Shown piece by piece: positions 1 through 10,927 of a DNA stretch of 64,000 bases. The notes beneath the pieces are model-generated. The model was not told where the DNA came from. It made no database searches and saw only the letters and a program-made list of their open reading frames with translations. A program made the position numbers and the translations under genes. The stretch is from Leptospira fluminis (GTDB taxonomy: Bacteria; Spirochaetota; Leptospiria; Leptospirales; Leptospiraceae), in assembly GCF_004771275.1 (NCBI RefSeq), contig NZ_RQEV01000003.1, positions 372,001 to 436,000 of the forward strand, written 5' to 3'. Numbering within the stretch: position 1 is the stretch's first letter; each line of letters starts with the position of its first letter.

Positions 1-32
1 CGTCTTAAACCTTATTGGAGCGTCACACGCAA

Positions 33-776
33 ATGGAATCCAAACGCGAACCAGGCTCGGAACCGGAAGTAAACAAATCTCTCTTTGAGGGAGAAGAAGC
101 CGTAATCTCCGGAATCGATAAAAGTCCCGAGTTACAAAACGAATTGATTCGAATGGAAGAAGCTCTTCAAGCGGGAATCAAAACCGCCGAAGAATCTTAC
201 TTCGAATCCGCTAGTCGAAGCCATGCTTATCGTACATTTCAGGAAGATCTAGATCTTAGCAAAGCCGAGCTGACGGAAGGTTGGCAGGTCAAAGCTTTCC
301 CCGAATATTTAAAACGATATGTGGAAATGGAATTATCCCGTAAGGAACAGAGCCGGGAATCCATCGTGGTTAAATTAGGAAAATCGGGTGCTCAACTCTT
401 CGATAGCCTAATCCAAACTCTGCAGATCAACACGAGAGTAGACTACGCTCCGGCAATGCGTTCCAGTACGACCAAGCTGCCGGCCGCTTCCGAATTCATC
501 GTCTTCGAAGAGAAAGTAGAGGATGATTGCAAATTTACCTATCAGGTCGTTCAAGAAACGGAAGAGACCGCGTATTTGAGCGTCAAAATCGACTGCCCTA
601 GACCGGAAGATTTCCAAAGAGTGAACCTCTCTAAAGATGGAAGGTTTATCCTTTCCAACCAATTCAATTCGGATGGTATTACGAACTTTGCCGGATTGAG
701 AGAAGGCAAGTACACCGTGGAATTCCAGGGAAAAGACTTGTCGAAATCCATCGACCTCTTTATTCTTCTAGATTAA
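33..776 (+). CDS. Hypothetical protein upstream of CHAT gene
   Basis: I do not recognise this 247-residue protein. It is acidic and soluble-looking, with no signal peptide or membrane segment. The first ~110 residues look helical and charged. The last ~120 residues look beta-rich and end in a pattern (a [11 protein letters not shown] stretch near the C-terminus) reminiscent of small Ig-like or carboxypeptidase-regulatory-like folds, which is inference only. An in-frame TAA at 6-8 limits the start to TTG at 15 or ATG at 33. I chose the ATG because GGAG lies at 17-20, although the spacing is long. It lies 78 bases upstream of the CHAT-domain gene on the same strand, so it may be co-transcribed with it and act as a partner. 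The window edge hides its own promoter. Confidence 0.7.
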   Translation: MESKREPGSEPEVNKSLFEGEEAVISGIDKSPELQNELIRMEEALQAGIKTAEESYFESASRSHAYRTFQEDLDLSKAELTEGWQVKAFPEYLKRYVEMELSRKEQSRESIVVKLGKSGAQLFDSLIQTLQINTRVDYAPAMRSSTTKLPAASEFIVFEEKVEDDCKFTYQVVQETEETAYLSVKIDCPRPEDFQRVNLSKDGRFILSNQFNSDGITNFAGLREGKYTVEFQGKDLSKSIDLFILLD

Positions 777-854
777 AAGAGACTTCCGAACAGATTCCCC
801 TTCCGAGCTTATGTCTCGCTTGGGGAAGAAACCGGTCCGCTCTTCCCGGAACCT

Positions 855-2693
855 ATGCTCAATCTTATCATAGACAGAGTCGGCGCAGTCAACGTATTCA
901 ACATACTCGACAGTTCGGGAAGCGGGTCCGAATCCCATCTGCAATCCACGATGGACGAGGATTTGATCCTCGAATACATTAAAGAAATCGAAAATTTAGT
1001 CAGAGTATCGGTGGCTATCCACCAGAAATCCTCAGGTCATCCGACTCTGGAAACGGATATTCTCCACGAACTGAAAATCTTGGGAGAAACGTTTTACGAC
1101 CAGTTTTTCCCGGCTGTTATTCAGGAAAAGCTCCGGTTAACCACGGAAAAATATCTGCATTTCAATATAGATCCGAAATTAGGAGTGATTCCTTGGGAAC
1201 TGCTTCACGACGGAACCTGTTTTTTATCGGATAAATTCTTTATCGGTAAAACCGTCAGAGGAGAAGGACATAGCGGCGCCTTTAAGGAAAAGGAAAAACT
1301 GCGGATGTTGATCATCGCGGATCCTACCGAAGATCTGGAATGGGCACAAAAGGAAGGAGAACAATTGTTCAGAGTTCTGAGCGAAAAAGTTCCTTCTTCC
1401 CGCCTGGAGATAGAATTTATCGGAGGAAAGCAGGTAACAAAACTGAAACTCCTCTCCCTGATCAAAGGAAAGAACATCATCCACTACTCCGGCCATTTGT
1501 ATTTTTCGGATGATCCCCTCGAAAACGGTTGGTTGATTTCGGAAGGGAAGATTTTGAAAGCCCGGGAGATCAAGAATTCCGGTTTCAACACGGACATGGT
1601 TTTTTCGAACTCCTGCCAATCCAATAAAAGCACCACTCGCAATCTAAACTCTGATCTGATGAATAATTTCGCCGGCTCCTTCCTGATGTCCGGTATCAAA
1701 AGTTTTATCGGGACCAACTGGGAAATCGCGGATAACCAGAATACGATCGATTTTACCATCCAATTTTATTCGAATCTATTCGCGGACAAAAGCGTAGGAG
1801 AGTCCCTGTTTCTAGCCAAAGAACAAGCGCGACGGAATTACGACTCCAGCGATTTAACTTGGACGAATTATAGCCTTCACGGACAGCCGAACATACGCGT
1901 CACCTCCGATCCTACGAAAGGGCGTACCGCACATAAGATCGTCAATCCGTCCCTGATCTTCAAATTCTATCCCACACCGATCGCTTCCTCCTATTATACC
2001 TTCACCGAAAGGCAAAAGACGGAATCCTTATCATCCTACGAGTTGATGGAAAACCTGATCGTCGCATTCGAGGAATTCAGCAAGGTAACGGGAGGAATCC
2101 TGTTCAGCGATCACCAAAACCACGCGCTCGGAAAATTCATCCCCAATAACCCGGACGATGCTTTCGGAATCGAACGTTGGTGGGAGTTGATATTCCAGTG
2201 TCTCCACGATTTCCGGAAATTGCAGATCACTCCTGTCGTGACCGGTCTCGCCGAAATCCTTTTTGCGAACCGCGATACGATCCAAAAAATGATCCAATGG
2301 ATCGAATTTTATTCTAAAGGACAGATCCAACCCGAATCCGCCGACGGCTATCTGATTACGTTTCAGTATTATTTCGAGAACCTGCTCACGGAATTGGAGG
2401 AACTCGAAAGAATCAGCGTCTTCTTGGTATCCACAAATTCGAATAATCACCTGTTCTTTCGCGGTTTGAAGCCCGAGTCCTCGCTGGTGGCCGCTCCTAT
2501 GATTAAACAGGATTTTGTCGGAGAACAGATCGAAAAATATCGGGGACGTGTCATCGTTTTCCACGAGGAACGACTTCAGATTTTTCCTCTCGCCTGTAAT
2601 ATCATCGAAAATCCGGAGACAAAGGTTTTAGAGCTGGCATTTCCCGGATTCAAATCCGTTTCCCGAGGAAACCTACCTCACGGCGGGATCTGA
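855..2693 (+). CDS. CHAT domain (caspase-like) protein
   Basis: This 612-residue cytosolic protein carries a CHAT domain, a caspase-HetF-associated clan CD peptidase-like fold, over about residues 100-350. The expected His-Cys dyad is visible: His214 in a YSGH motif and Cys254 in a SNSCQS motif. They are followed by the family-typical [12 protein letters not shown] segment and a C-terminal LHGQPNIRV motif. The remaining ~250 residues are an extension that I cannot assign; it may bind a partner or substrate. CHAT proteins are proteases, often used in bacterial conflict or cell-death circuits, but the family also has housekeeping members. No toxin substrate or gasdermin-like gene is visible nearby. 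The gene is followed after one base by a Cys-cluster protein, so the two are probably one transcript. Confidence 0.85.
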   Translation: MLNLIIDRVGAVNVFNILDSSGSGSESHLQSTMDEDLILEYIKEIENLVRVSVAIHQKSSGHPTLETDILHELKILGETFYDQFFPAVIQEKLRLTTEKYLHFNIDPKLGVIPWELLHDGTCFLSDKFFIGKTVRGEGHSGAFKEKEKLRMLIIADPTEDLEWAQKEGEQLFRVLSEKVPSSRLEIEFIGGKQVTKLKLLSLIKGKNIIHYSGHLYFSDDPLENGWLISEGKILKAREIKNSGFNTDMVFSNSCQSNKSTTRNLNSDLMNNFAGSFLMSGIKSFIGTNWEIADNQNTIDFTIQFYSNLFADKSVGESLFLAKEQARRNYDSSDLTWTNYSLHGQPNIRVTSDPTKGRTAHKIVNPSLIFKFYPTPIASSYYTFTERQKTESLSSYELMENLIVAFEEFSKVTGGILFSDHQNHALGKFIPNNPDDAFGIERWWELIFQCLHDFRKLQITPVVTGLAEILFANRDTIQKMIQWIEFYSKGQIQPESADGYLITFQYYFENLLTELEELERISVFLVSTNSNNHLFFRGLKPESSLVAAPMIKQDFVGEQIEKYRGRVIVFHEERLQIFPLACNIIENPETKVLELAFPGFKSVSRGNLPHGGI

Positions 2694-2694
2694 G

Positions 2695-3417
2695 TTGGGT
2701 TTATGCCAACCTGACTCAAACGTTCCGTTTTCCTGCGGAGCCTGTTGCGGCCTTTTCAATCTAGACGCTTCTCCCGATCGGTTTCGGGAATTACTGGACC
2801 AGAGAACCCGCGAATTCAAAGCAACCGTGGATTTTACAAGACCTTATACGATGGCCGAATTCCGCAAAAGTCGGGAAGAGCAGGAAAAAGAAATCCCGAG
2901 AAAGGATCCTTTGACCTACAACTGTCCTTTTCTAGGAAAACTTTCCGAGGATTTTTCCGAGTCGGATAACAAGCCTGTAAAAGCGAAGACAAGAATAGGA
3001 TGTATGATTCATCCGATTTATTCGGGAGACGCAAGAAGTCAGAATTATTCGTTTTACGGCGCCTCGATCTGTCAAGCCTACGATTGCAGAAACAAAGAGA
3101 GAAACAACTCCGAGGAATGGGAGAAAGTATTTTCCGAACTCGCGGACGATTCCTTTTCCTATTCGGCTCTTGCGTCCGATTACAGAACGGTAGACCTGAT
3201 CGAAGGTTATCTGCGGGAAAAGCGAATTCCGGAATCGGAATGGTTTACCTCCCAACGAAACCGGATATTGAAGCTACTTCGACGGAAATTTCAGAATGGA
3301 ATCGCTCTCTGGAACACTTCCTTCGAGCTCGAAATGGAGAGTCCTCCGCCGGTCACCTTTGAGGAAAGACTCGCTGTTTGGTTCGGAACCGACAAAGAAG
3401 ATCTACCTGTATCCTGA
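2695..3417 (+). CDS. Cysteine-cluster protein, YkgJ-like
   Basis: A 240-residue protein with a TTG start one base after the stop of the CHAT gene, which implies translational coupling. Cysteines sit in a pattern typical of zinc/iron-chelating cysteine-cluster proteins (YkgJ/UPF0153-like): a CGACC motif near residues 14-18, single cysteines near residue 76 (NCPF) and in a GCMIHP motif, and a CQAYDC motif. The C-terminal third lacks cysteines and looks helical. The family is thought to bind a metal or Fe-S centre; its reaction is unknown. Assignment to YkgJ rests on cysteine spacing alone. The tight link with the CHAT gene could make it a regulator or a substrate, but that is speculative. Confidence 0.7.
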   Translation: MGLCQPDSNVPFSCGACCGLFNLDASPDRFRELLDQRTREFKATVDFTRPYTMAEFRKSREEQEKEIPRKDPLTYNCPFLGKLSEDFSESDNKPVKAKTRIGCMIHPIYSGDARSQNYSFYGASICQAYDCRNKERNNSEEWEKVFSELADDSFSYSALASDYRTVDLIEGYLREKRIPESEWFTSQRNRILKLLRRKFQNGIALWNTSFELEMESPPPVTFEERLAVWFGTDKEDLPVS

Positions 3418-3457
3418 TATTATTATGCCGGTGCGAAATTCAGGAGAGTGGATCCGA

Positions 3458-3481
3458 AAAGTCCTCCTTCCGGAGGACTTT
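3458..3481. terminator. Hairpin between convergent genes
   Basis: A perfect 10-bp inverted repeat (AAAGTCCTCC, loop TTCC, GGAGGACTTT) sits between the + strand Cys-cluster gene and the - strand phasin-like gene. The A/T ends give short U-runs on both strands, so it can serve as a bidirectional terminator of modest strength. Confidence 0.6.
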
Positions 3482-3493
3482 CGATGAAAATGC

Positions 3494-3778
3494 TTATTGC
3501 TGGCCTGCGCCTGTTCCGTTCGATCCTTTTTTAGTCGCGGCCTTTTTGACCTCTTCTACTTTATGATTTACTTGTCCGGCCAATCCTTCCACGGAACGCA
3601 ATGCATCTTCGATGTATTTCCGAAGATTAACCGCCACTTCTCCCTGGTCCTGAGCTCCTTTCACTGAGAGTTCTTTGAATTCTTTTTCCACTTTTAAAAG
3701 GATGCTGTCCGCTTGTTCCCGAAGTGTTTTAGCCGCGCCTATTGCAAAATTGAGAGCTTCTTTAATTTCTTTTTCCAT
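3494..3778 (-). CDS. Phasin-like helical protein
   Basis: A 94-residue, almost entirely helical, charged protein that starts with MEKEIKEALNFAIG and has heptad-like spacing over its first 80 residues. The tail is short and rich in Lys, Gly, Thr and Gln. This resembles small phasin-family or polyhydroxyalkanoate-granule-associated proteins that coat storage granules. The similarity is compositional, and other small coiled-coil proteins could look the same. No PHA synthase is visible in the window. It stands alone as a transcription unit: its promoter must lie in the ~210-base gap before pckA, and a hairpin follows its stop. Confidence 0.6.
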   Translation of the reverse strand: MEKEIKEALNFAIGAAKTLREQADSILLKVEKEFKELSVKGAQDQGEVAVNLRKYIEDALRSVEGLAGQVNHKVEEVKKAATKKGSNGTGAGQQ

Positions 3779-3932
3779 TGTTGCATTCCTTTACAAATCG
3801 GACTTCGGATCTTTCTCTTTTTTAGATACGGAGCGATCCGCACCCGGAATCTACAAGTCCTGGATTCAAATACTTATGCGCTGCACAATTTATTGTCAAG
3901 CCCGTTTCCTCATCGCATAACGTTCGGACAAA

Positions 3933-3962
3933 AAAAAGAGCAGGAAAGATCCTGCTCTTTTT
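3933..3962 (-). terminator. Intrinsic terminator of pckA
   Basis: An inverted repeat with stem GAGCAGG (about 3938-3944) and CCTGCTC (3951-3957) is flanked by A7 on the left and T5 on the right. Read on the - strand it is a GC stem followed by a run of seven T, placed 24 bases after the pckA stop. It would also work on the + strand. Confidence 0.85.
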
Positions 3963-3985
3963 AGAATTTCAAAAACTTCGAGAAC

Positions 3986-5584
3986 TTAGCTTAGTTTCGG
4001 TCCGAACGCGGTAAAATCATAATCCTTGGATCCTTCCGCATATTTTTTGAAGTTTTCGATGAACATATTCGCCAATTTCTTGGAGGTCTCGTCGTAAGCG
4101 GCTTTGTCGGCCCATGCGGCTCGAGGATCCAAAATCGCGCTATCCACACCTTCCACAGTTTTCGGGTATTCCATCTGAAAGACTGGATGCTTCGTAAACT
4201 CCGCCTTATCTATGTTGCCGTTCATGATCTCGTCGATGATCTTACGGGTGGAAGGCAGATTCATTCTCTTTCCGATTCCGTAAGGGCCGCCGACTAAACC
4301 TGTGTTCATCAGATATGCGCGCACTTTATGTTTACGCATCTTCTCACCCAACAACTTCGCATATACGGTAGGATGCAAAGTCATGAAAGCGGCTCCGAAA
4401 CAAGCGGAAAAAGTCGCGGTCGGTTCTTTGATTCCGCGCTCCGTTCCTGCGACCTTAGCGGTGTAACCGGACAAGAAATGATACATAGCTTGCTCGATAG
4501 ACAACTTGGATACGGGAGGTAGAACTCCGAACGCATCATAAGTCAAAAAGATGATCACTTTAGGATGATCGCCTTTGGACGGAACTTGGATGTTTTTGAT
4601 GTGGTAGATCGGGTAGGAAACGCGGGTATTTTCGGTTTTTGCTGCGGAAGCATAATCTACGACCTTCGTTTTTTCGTCGTATACCACGTTTTCCAACAAA
4701 GCATCGCGTTTGATCGCTTCGTAAATCTCAGGTTCGGTTTTGGGATCCAGATTGATCACCTTCGCATAACAACCGCCTTCGATATTAAAGATTCCGTTGT
4801 CGTCCCAGCCGTGTTCGTCGTCGCCGATCAGTTTTCGATGCGGGTCCGTGGAAAGGGTCGTTTTTCCGGTTCCGGAAAGGCCGAAGAAAAGAGCGGTATC
4901 GCCGTCCTTATTTCCGATATTCGCGGAGCAGTGCATAGAAACGATGCCCTGCAGCGGTAACTTATAATTCATCACCGAGAAGATCCCTTTTTTCATCTCG
5001 CCGCCGTATTCGGTTCCGCCGATGATGCAGAGTTTTTTACCCAGGTGAAAAATAACGAAAACGTCGGAATTCAGTCCGTGTTCTTTATATTTTTCGTTCT
5101 TAACTCCGCAAGCATTGATGATCGTGAATTCCGGCAGTAGATCGGCCAGCTCTTCTTTGGATGGGCGCAGAAACATGTTCGTGCAGAAATGATGCTGCCA
5201 TGCCTTTTCAGAAACCACGCGAAGCCCCATGCGGGTTTCCGGATTCGCACCGGCATATCCGTCAAAGACATAGAGTTTTTTACCTTTCAGGTAATTTACG
5301 CATTTTGCATGTAATTCGTCGAAAATCTGCTCGGAGACTTTGAAGTTGATGTGGGACCACCAAATATTTCCGTTGGAAGAGGGTTCATCCACGAAGTATT
5401 TGTCTTTGGGGGAACGTCCGGTAAAAATCCCGGTATCCACCATCATCGTGCCGTTGGAAGAAATCACGGTTTCTCCGTTATTCTTTTCGTGCTCGAAAAT
5501 TTCGTCGTAGGAAAGGTTATGGAAGACTTCGGAGGGCTCGATACCGAGCTCCTTCAGTCCCTTCACTTGCGTCTGGGCCTGCAT
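3986..5584 (-). CDS. pckA: Phosphoenolpyruvate carboxykinase (ATP)
   Basis: This 532-residue enzyme converts oxaloacetate and ATP into phosphoenolpyruvate, CO2 and ADP, the first committed step of gluconeogenesis in the cytosol. The ATP-type hallmarks are present: GRSPKDK near residues 57-62, the kinase-1 loop [11 protein letters not shown] near 235-245, and the kinase-2 IGDDEHGW motif just after. Length matches the family. The ATG is preceded by AGGAG at 7-base spacing. It is monocistronic, with its own terminator. In an organism that grows on fatty acids, as leptospires do, it supplies sugars from TCA intermediates; that link is established physiology and cannot be seen here. Confidence 0.97.
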   Translation of the reverse strand: MQAQTQVKGLKELGIEPSEVFHNLSYDEIFEHEKNNGETVISSNGTMMVDTGIFTGRSPKDKYFVDEPSSNGNIWWSHINFKVSEQIFDELHAKCVNYLKGKKLYVFDGYAGANPETRMGLRVVSEKAWQHHFCTNMFLRPSKEELADLLPEFTIINACGVKNEKYKEHGLNSDVFVIFHLGKKLCIIGGTEYGGEMKKGIFSVMNYKLPLQGIVSMHCSANIGNKDGDTALFFGLSGTGKTTLSTDPHRKLIGDDEHGWDDNGIFNIEGGCYAKVINLDPKTEPEIYEAIKRDALLENVVYDEKTKVVDYASAAKTENTRVSYPIYHIKNIQVPSKGDHPKVIIFLTYDAFGVLPPVSKLSIEQAMYHFLSGYTAKVAGTERGIKEPTATFSACFGAAFMTLHPTVYAKLLGEKMRKHKVRAYLMNTGLVGGPYGIGKRMNLPSTRKIIDEIMNGNIDKAEFTKHPVFQMEYPKTVEGVDSAILDPRAAWADKAAYDETSKKLANMFIENFKKYAEGSKDYDFTAFGPKLS

Positions 5585-5740
5585 TTGGTGCTCCTTGCTG
5601 TTCGTATTTCAAATATTTTAGGGTTTAAGATAGAGTCAATTCGGAACCAGGACTAATTTGCCCCCGTTATGGCTAGATCGGGAGATTCTGTCCCATATAG
5701 GAAAGAGGCGGATCCCCAAAAAAGACCCGCCTTCCGATCG

Positions 5741-7027
5741 TTATTGTTGTTGTTGGTCTTGGAAATCCTTGCGATTTCCGAAATCGTCCCCGCGGTCTTG
5801 GTTTCCTTGGTTTCGGTTCCGGTTTCTGTCCTGGTAATCCCGCCGGTTTCCACGGTCTTCGTTTCCTCGATCCGGTTTTTCCGCGCGATTCCCGCGATCT
5901 TCCCCTTTCTCTTGACCCCTTTCCTGGCGATCACCGCGATCCCGGTCGAAATTTCTGTCGCCACCGCCACCGCGGTTACGATTGTCCCTTTCTCCGCGGT
6001 CGTTTTTATCATGGCCGCCACCATTGGAATTGGCCTTCGTAAAGATCATTTTTCCCGCGGCGGTCTGGATGATGGAAGTAACGGTCACTTTGACTTCTTT
6101 GCCGACCAGGTGACCTCCGTTTTCTATGACCACCATGGTACCGTCTTCCAAATAACCTATTCCTTGGTTCTCGTCCTTTCCTTCCTTGATGACTTGGATC
6201 GCAAGCTCTTCTCCCGGGAGGACGACAGGCTTAAGCGCATTGGCGAGAGTATTCAGATTCAAGACTTTTACGCCTTGTAGTTCGGCGACTTTGTTCAGAT
6301 TGAAATCGTTAGTTACGATTTTCCCACCGGTATCCCGCGCTAATTTGATCAACTTCGCATCGACTTCCCGGGTATCCGAATAATCTTTGTAGGTAATTTT
6401 TACTTCTATCGATCCTTTCCGCTGAAGTTTATTCAGCATTTCTAATCCTCGTCTTCCTCGAGCCCGTTTGATAGGATCGGAAGAATCGCTGATCAACTGG
6501 ATCTCGCGTAAAACGAAATTCGGCAGAATCAAAGGACCGTCGATAAAATGAGTATCCGCGATATCCAAAATGCGCCCGTCGATGACTACGGAAGTATCTA
6601 GAATTTTATCGCGAACTTCGTCCTTATTGATAACCGCCACTCCGAAAGGATCCATTCCTTGCGGACCGCCGGTACCACCGCCGAAAATGGCAAGGCCAGG
6701 TTCTTTTGCGAAAGCCTTTCCGATTCTCGCTCCAAATAATCCTAAGATCAGATACAGCGCTAAATTCAATTCCTCGAACCGAACGATGGTTCCGAGAAAC
6801 CAAGCTAAAGAAAACCCCAGGAGGATTCCGATTCCGACGCAGAAAAGTACGTCGGCACGAAACTTAGGAAATAATTTTGCTTCTCCAAATAAAAGTACGA
6901 GAGAAACCACGAGAACCAGTCCCGCAAGAGAACCGGCAAGAACCCAATCTTGGGTCTGCTTCTGCGTCACAAAAAACGACAGAGAAGAAAGGAGGATAGC
7001 CGTAAGGCCTTTGTATAGGTAACCCAT
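5741..7027 (-). CDS. PIN/TRAM membrane protein with RG-rich tail
   Basis: A 428-residue protein of the YacL-like PIN/TRAM family. Four membrane helices (about residues 5-103) are followed by a PIN nuclease domain (about 143-260) and a TRAM RNA-binding domain (about 272-331). Candidate PIN acidic residues are visible: Asp144 in LDTS, Glu175, Asp223 and Asp241. The family is a predicted membrane-tethered RNase. The last ~95 residues are an unusual low-complexity tail built of Arg, Gly, Asp, Asn and Gln ([15 protein letters not shown] and similar), ending in four Gln. Such tails often bind RNA or help condensate formation, which is inference here. CarD lies upstream on the same strand, 42 bases away, and may be co-transcribed. 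Confidence 0.9.
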   Translation of the reverse strand: MGYLYKGLTAILLSSLSFFVTQKQTQDWVLAGSLAGLVLVVSLVLLFGEAKLFPKFRADVLFCVGIGILLGFSLAWFLGTIVRFEELNLALYLILGLFGARIGKAFAKEPGLAIFGGGTGGPQGMDPFGVAVINKDEVRDKILDTSVVIDGRILDIADTHFIDGPLILPNFVLREIQLISDSSDPIKRARGRRGLEMLNKLQRKGSIEVKITYKDYSDTREVDAKLIKLARDTGGKIVTNDFNLNKVAELQGVKVLNLNTLANALKPVVLPGEELAIQVIKEGKDENQGIGYLEDGTMVVIENGGHLVGKEVKVTVTSIIQTAAGKMIFTKANSNGGGHDKNDRGERDNRNRGGGGDRNFDRDRGDRQERGQEKGEDRGNRAEKPDRGNEDRGNRRDYQDRNRNRNQGNQDRGDDFGNRKDFQDQQQQ

Positions 7028-7069
7028 AACCCAAATCCTTCAAATAATAGACTCGAGTTTTATTCGGAA

Positions 7070-7624
7070 TTATTCTTCGTCGGCCGCCACAGCTACTTTA
7101 TCGCCGGTGGCGAAAGAGCTGGCCAACACGTCGGATACGAGGTTTCCCGCTTCTTCTTGAGAAACTCCCTTACTTAAGGCCACTTCCATTTTCACCAGGT
7201 TGTACGCGCTTTCGTACAACTTGCGTTCCATAATGGAAAGTTCCTTACCGTTCGCTCTGCGAAATAAATTTCGACAGACATCCGCTACTTCGAAAATCGA
7301 ACCGGACTTAATCTTATTCAGGTTATTTTGGTACCTGATTTTCCAATCCTCTTCCGTATCGATCTCATCTTTCTTGAGTAAATTGATGACTTTCTTGATA
7401 TCCTTCTTGTCGATGATGGGCCGGATCCCGACCTGTTTCGCCTTATCAACGGGGATCATCACTTTCATCTTGCTACCCTGGATCTCCATGACGTAGCATT
7501 CTTTCTTCTTACCCAGGATAACTTTTTTAGCGATTTCGGTAATTTCACCAACACCGTGGATCGGATATACGACGTAGTCTCCCACGCCATGATCGTAGCC
7601 AGATTGTTTCTTTTTGCTAGCCAA
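7070..7624 (-). CDS. carD: CarD/CdnL family RNA polymerase-binding regulator
   Basis: A 184-residue protein with the N-terminal CarD/TRCF RNA-polymerase-interaction domain. The diagnostic [14 protein letters not shown] motif sits near residues 16-29, and the helical C-terminal domain contacts promoter DNA near the -10 element. CdnL-type proteins bind the RNA polymerase beta subunit and stabilise open complexes at rRNA and other housekeeping promoters. The start is TTG with no strong ribosome binding site, so the exact N-terminus is less certain. The C-terminus ends in an acidic DEE. It lies 42 bases upstream of the PIN/TRAM gene on the same strand. Confidence 0.93.
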   Translation of the reverse strand: MASKKKQSGYDHGVGDYVVYPIHGVGEITEIAKKVILGKKKECYVMEIQGSKMKVMIPVDKAKQVGIRPIIDKKDIKKVINLLKKDEIDTEEDWKIRYQNNLNKIKSGSIFEVADVCRNLFRRANGKELSIMERKLYESAYNLVKMEVALSKGVSQEEAGNLVSDVLASSFATGDKVAVAADEE

Positions 7625-7748
7625 TTAGTTATTAAGACTTCCGTTAAAACTCTGCCTAGAAATATAGCAAATTTTAGCCGGAAGTCAAGGAAAAAAAGGG
7701 TTTTACTCGATTCCGTTTGCTTCGGGTCTTTTCGGAAGCAGTCCCAAA

Positions 7749-8408
7749 TTATAATCTTGTTTTGTGGATTCTAGAACCATGGAAAATCGGGTCGTTCAGA
7801 GGTTTTACGGAATCCAAGGCCCGGGAAGCTTCGGCCTGATCGTAAAAATACCCGATAAAAAGTTCCCCTTGGCCCGACCTGAATATCCTTCCCTGGAATT
7901 CAGGCCTAGCTCGTAGTAATTTCTTTCCGACTTCCATCGCCTCCAGCGAATCGCTGGTAGGTATGGAAATAAAAAAATTCTCAAGGTCCGGCTTTGCGGG
8001 AAATTTTAACCCGCTTCCGAAAGTAGGGGCAGGATTCCGAACCGCAGTGGATTCAGATTCGGCACCGTTTCGGATCTGTCCTGAATTTTCCCGCTCTTCG
8101 AGAGATTCGGACCGGACGTTTTTGTTGGACTTTCCGGCATTGTAAAAGGACCGAGTTTCGTTTTGGGAAAATGCCTGCTCTTTTTGGTCTAATCGAAGGC
8201 CTACGACAACTCCTCCGGTAAATATGGAAATCGCACCGATCAAAACCAGAAAGACGGACCGAGAACTTGGAAAAGATCGGATCGGAGAAGAGGAGCCTCT
8301 TACATATTGTATCGTTTGGACGGTCGGCTGTGAATCCGGAGCTCTTCCCGGAGATGCGGTTCTAGTCCCCGTTTGCTTCAGTCTGCGGGAATAATCTATA
8401 TTTTGCAT
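7749..8408 (-). CDS. Membrane-anchored SPOR-like domain protein
   Basis: A 219-residue protein with a short basic cytosolic N-terminus, one membrane helix (about residues 49-70), a low-complexity Ser/Glu/Asn linker and a C-terminal domain of about 75 residues. That domain resembles SPOR (FFISIPTSDSLEAM, then GELFIGYFYDQAEASRAL). SPOR domains bind denuded glycan strands at division septa. I took ATG at 8408 (MQNIDYSRR). The frame stays open upstream, but an earlier start would run over the terminator of the cytochrome oxidase operon, and the upstream residues look non-coding. The downstream neighbour is carD. Confidence 0.75.
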   Translation of the reverse strand: MQNIDYSRRLKQTGTRTASPGRAPDSQPTVQTIQYVRGSSSPIRSFPSSRSVFLVLIGAISIFTGGVVVGLRLDQKEQAFSQNETRSFYNAGKSNKNVRSESLEERENSGQIRNGAESESTAVRNPAPTFGSGLKFPAKPDLENFFISIPTSDSLEAMEVGKKLLRARPEFQGRIFRSGQGELFIGYFYDQAEASRALDSVKPLNDPIFHGSRIHKTRL

Positions 8409-8513
8409 GATTGATCTCGACCTTAGGCGGAATCTGCGATGTCCATTTTTAGTATCGGTCGATTTTGCGACGAATCTTCGCAAAAATCCGTCGGGAGGGT
8501 TCCTGGAGGAAAT

Positions 8514-8541
8514 AAAAAAGGCCGGTAGAACACCGGCCTTT
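8514..8541 (-). terminator. Intrinsic terminator of the oxidase operon
   Basis: Stem GGCCGG (8520-8525) pairs with CCGGCC (8533-8538) around a 7-base loop. A run of six A at 8514-8519 gives a T6 tract on the - strand. It lies just past the stop of oxidase subunit III and ends the - strand respiratory operon. Confidence 0.9.
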
Positions 8542-8563
8542 CCCTTTCTAAGATCTCTTTTTT

Positions 8564-9328
8564 CTACCCGACAAGGTAAAGCAGCGGGAATAAGTAAATC
8601 CAGATCAAGTCGACGACGTGCCAAAATAAGCCTACGCCTTCGACAGGAGTATAATATTCCGGCCCTACCTTATTTCGGAGTACCTTAAGGAGTACCCAGA
8701 AAATCAAACAGGCACCTGCAAGAACGTGCAAACCATGAATACCCGTCATTACGAAGTAGAATCCGAAGAACAGCGGCCAGTTATGGGTATCGTTCAATAG
8801 ACGAAGGTGTTTGTATTCCTCTTCGTCCATATGCAGAGTATGTTCACGTTCCTCAACGGAAACTTGCCCAGCCTCTTTAACAAGAGCGGCAACTTTCGTA
8901 GTGGAACGAGTGTCATCAGTGTAAGCGTATTTTCCAGGAACCGTACCCACATGAAATTTGTGCGTGTATTCGAAATACTTCACTACCATGAAGATCAACG
9001 CGCATGCAATCGTTACCGCAAGAGCAATGATCGCTTTCAGACGTAATCCGCGCTGGACGAAATTGATTCCCAAGGCCATCGTAAAGGAGCTGAACAACAG
9101 TACTACCGTGTTTACAGCACCAAGAGTGACGGAAAGCTGCTTGCTTCCTGCATGGAAAATCTGGGGATACAACGAATGATAAATCGCATATCCGACGAAC
9201 AAGCCGCCGAACATGAGAATTTCAGTTACTAAAAAGAGCCAAATCCCCTGCTTGGAGGATTGGTATTGGTGTTCCGCGCTGTCGAAGTGATGAGCGTGGT
9301 GAAAACCCGCGTGATTAGCGGTACTCAT
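8564..9328 (-). CDS. ctaE: Cytochrome c oxidase subunit III
   Basis: A 254-residue integral membrane protein of the CoxC/CtaE family with about seven helices. Family motifs are visible: [17 protein letters not shown] near the N-terminus and [15 protein letters not shown] near residue 200, with [17 protein letters not shown] at the C-terminus. Subunit III stabilises the proton-pumping core. A charged loop of ~40 residues near the middle, with EEREHT and DEEEYKHL, is longer than in minimal homologues. The start overlaps the end of subunit I by 14 bases, which points to translational coupling. Confidence 0.95.
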   Translation of the reverse strand: MSTANHAGFHHAHHFDSAEHQYQSSKQGIWLFLVTEILMFGGLFVGYAIYHSLYPQIFHAGSKQLSVTLGAVNTVVLLFSSFTMALGINFVQRGLRLKAIIALAVTIACALIFMVVKYFEYTHKFHVGTVPGKYAYTDDTRSTTKVAALVKEAGQVSVEEREHTLHMDEEEYKHLRLLNDTHNWPLFFGFYFVMTGIHGLHVLAGACLIFWVLLKVLRNKVGPEYYTPVEGVGLFWHVVDLIWIYLFPLLYLVG

Positions 9329-10916
9329 AGGGTCCTCCCGTTACGACTGGGGTTTTTTCGAAATTTTCATGAGGTGGCGGAGAGGGAATCGTCCATTCCA
9401 GGGTTTTTCCCCCCCAAGGATCATTTCCTGCTTTTTCGCCGGCGATCAATCCGTGAATTACCGCGATTAAACCCACGATAAACCCGGTTCCGATCAGCCA
9501 AGATCCAACCGTCGACATCTGATTCAATTCGGTAAACGTGGGAAGATAATCGTAGTATCTACGAGGCATTCCCATTGCGCCTAAGATAAACTGAGGATAG
9601 AAAGTCACGTTGAATCCGGAAAAGATAAAGACCCAGGAGATTCTTCCTAGCGTGTCGTTGGTCATTTTGCCGGTCACTTTCGGGAACCAATAGATCAAGG
9701 CCCCCATGAGTGCCATCAAGGTTCCTCCCACCATCACGTAATGGAAGTGGGCCACCACGAAATACGTGTCGTGGAAGTGGATGTCCATTCCGGTGGAAGC
9801 CAGATACACTCCGGTAAGTCCCCCGATGGTGAATAGGAACATGAATCCCAATGCAAAGAGCATAGGAGCGTCCAATCGGACACTTCCGCGATACATCGTC
9901 GCGATCCAGTTGAACAATTTGATCGCCGTAGGAACTCCTACGAGCATCGTAATTACGGAGAAGAGTAAGCCGGCAAATTCGGATTGCCCGGATACGAACA
10001 TGTGGTGTCCCCAAACCAAGAAAGAAACCCCTGCAATCGCGAGTGAAGAGTACGCGATTGCCGTATACCCGAAGATCACTTTGCGGGAGAAGGTTGCTAC
10101 CAATTCGGAGATCACGCCCATTGCAGGGAGGATCATGATATAAACGGCAGGGTGCGAATAAAACCAGAAGAAATGCTGGAAGAGAACGGGATCTCCACCC
10201 AATTGCGGATCAAAAATTCCCACGCCTAAGGTTTTTTCGGCCACCAAGAGCAACAAGGTGATCGCAAGAACCGGAGTGGCTAAAACTTGCAGAATGGCGG
10301 TGGAATACAGAGCCCAAACCATCAGAGGGATACGAGTCATCGTGATTCCGGGTGCACGAAGCTTGTGCGTGGTAACGATGAAGTTGAGTCCCGTCAGAAT
10401 GGAAGAAAATCCGATGATAAAAACCCCGAGTACCAAGGGGATCACGCCCATTCCGGTCTTAATGGAAGAATACGGAGTATAGAACGTCCAACCCGTGTCG
10501 ACACGATCCATGAATAGTGTGGAACCGGTGATCAGAGCGCCGATCATCAGCATATACCAACTCATCAAGTTCAATCTCGGAAAAGCGACGTCTTTTGCGC
10601 CAATCATAATCGGCAGGACAAAGTTACCGAAAATGGCAGGAATTCCGGGAACGATCACCAGGAACACCATGATCGCACCATGGTAGGTCATCATCCTGTT
10701 ATAGACATCCGCCGAAAACAGAGTCTTACCCGGGGTGAACAATTCCGCACGAACCAAAAGTGCGAAAATTCCTCCCAACAGAAAGAAAGACATGATGGCG
10801 ATAAAATACATAACCCCGATCCGTTTGTGATCCAGAGTGGTCAACCACGACCAGATCCCTTTTTGATGGTTCAAGTAATTATGTTCGGTATGTGCGCTAG
10901 TAGCTGCGTGTGACAT
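9315..10916 (-). CDS. ctaD: Cytochrome c oxidase subunit I
   Basis: A 533-residue, ~12-helix catalytic subunit holding low-spin heme, high-spin heme and CuB. Ligand motifs are visible: MTYHGAIM (His79), YSHPAVY (residues 253-259, CuB His255 and cross-linked Tyr259), WGHHMFVSG, and [13 protein letters not shown]. The usual Glu of the GHPEVY motif is replaced: the sequence YSHPAVY carries the Tyr-Ser pair that marks A2-type heme-copper oxidases. The enzyme reduces O2 to water and pumps protons across the inner membrane. It sits between subunits II and III in one operon. Confidence 0.97.
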   Translation of the reverse strand: MSHAATSAHTEHNYLNHQKGIWSWLTTLDHKRIGVMYFIAIMSFFLLGGIFALLVRAELFTPGKTLFSADVYNRMMTYHGAIMVFLVIVPGIPAIFGNFVLPIMIGAKDVAFPRLNLMSWYMLMIGALITGSTLFMDRVDTGWTFYTPYSSIKTGMGVIPLVLGVFIIGFSSILTGLNFIVTTHKLRAPGITMTRIPLMVWALYSTAILQVLATPVLAITLLLLVAEKTLGVGIFDPQLGGDPVLFQHFFWFYSHPAVYIMILPAMGVISELVATFSRKVIFGYTAIAYSSLAIAGVSFLVWGHHMFVSGQSEFAGLLFSVITMLVGVPTAIKLFNWIATMYRGSVRLDAPMLFALGFMFLFTIGGLTGVYLASTGMDIHFHDTYFVVAHFHYVMVGGTLMALMGALIYWFPKVTGKMTNDTLGRISWVFIFSGFNVTFYPQFILGAMGMPRRYYDYLPTFTELNQMSTVGSWLIGTGFIVGLIAVIHGLIAGEKAGNDPWGGKTLEWTIPSPPPHENFEKTPVVTGGPYEYR

Positions 10917-10927
10917 TGTCCGTGCTC

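Noticed and set aside
3713..3964. Open frames near the pckA terminator on the + strand
   Set aside because: They span the phasin-like gene antisense and the terminator hairpin and lack ribosome binding sites.
5669..6280. 203-codon + strand frame opposite the PIN/TRAM tail
   Set aside because: Created by the low-complexity RG tail on the other strand; hydrophobic repeats without gene signals.
7749..8624. Longer version of the SPOR-like gene reaching 8624
   Set aside because: The extension would run through the intrinsic terminator of the oxidase operon and into subunit III; ATG 8408 is preferred.
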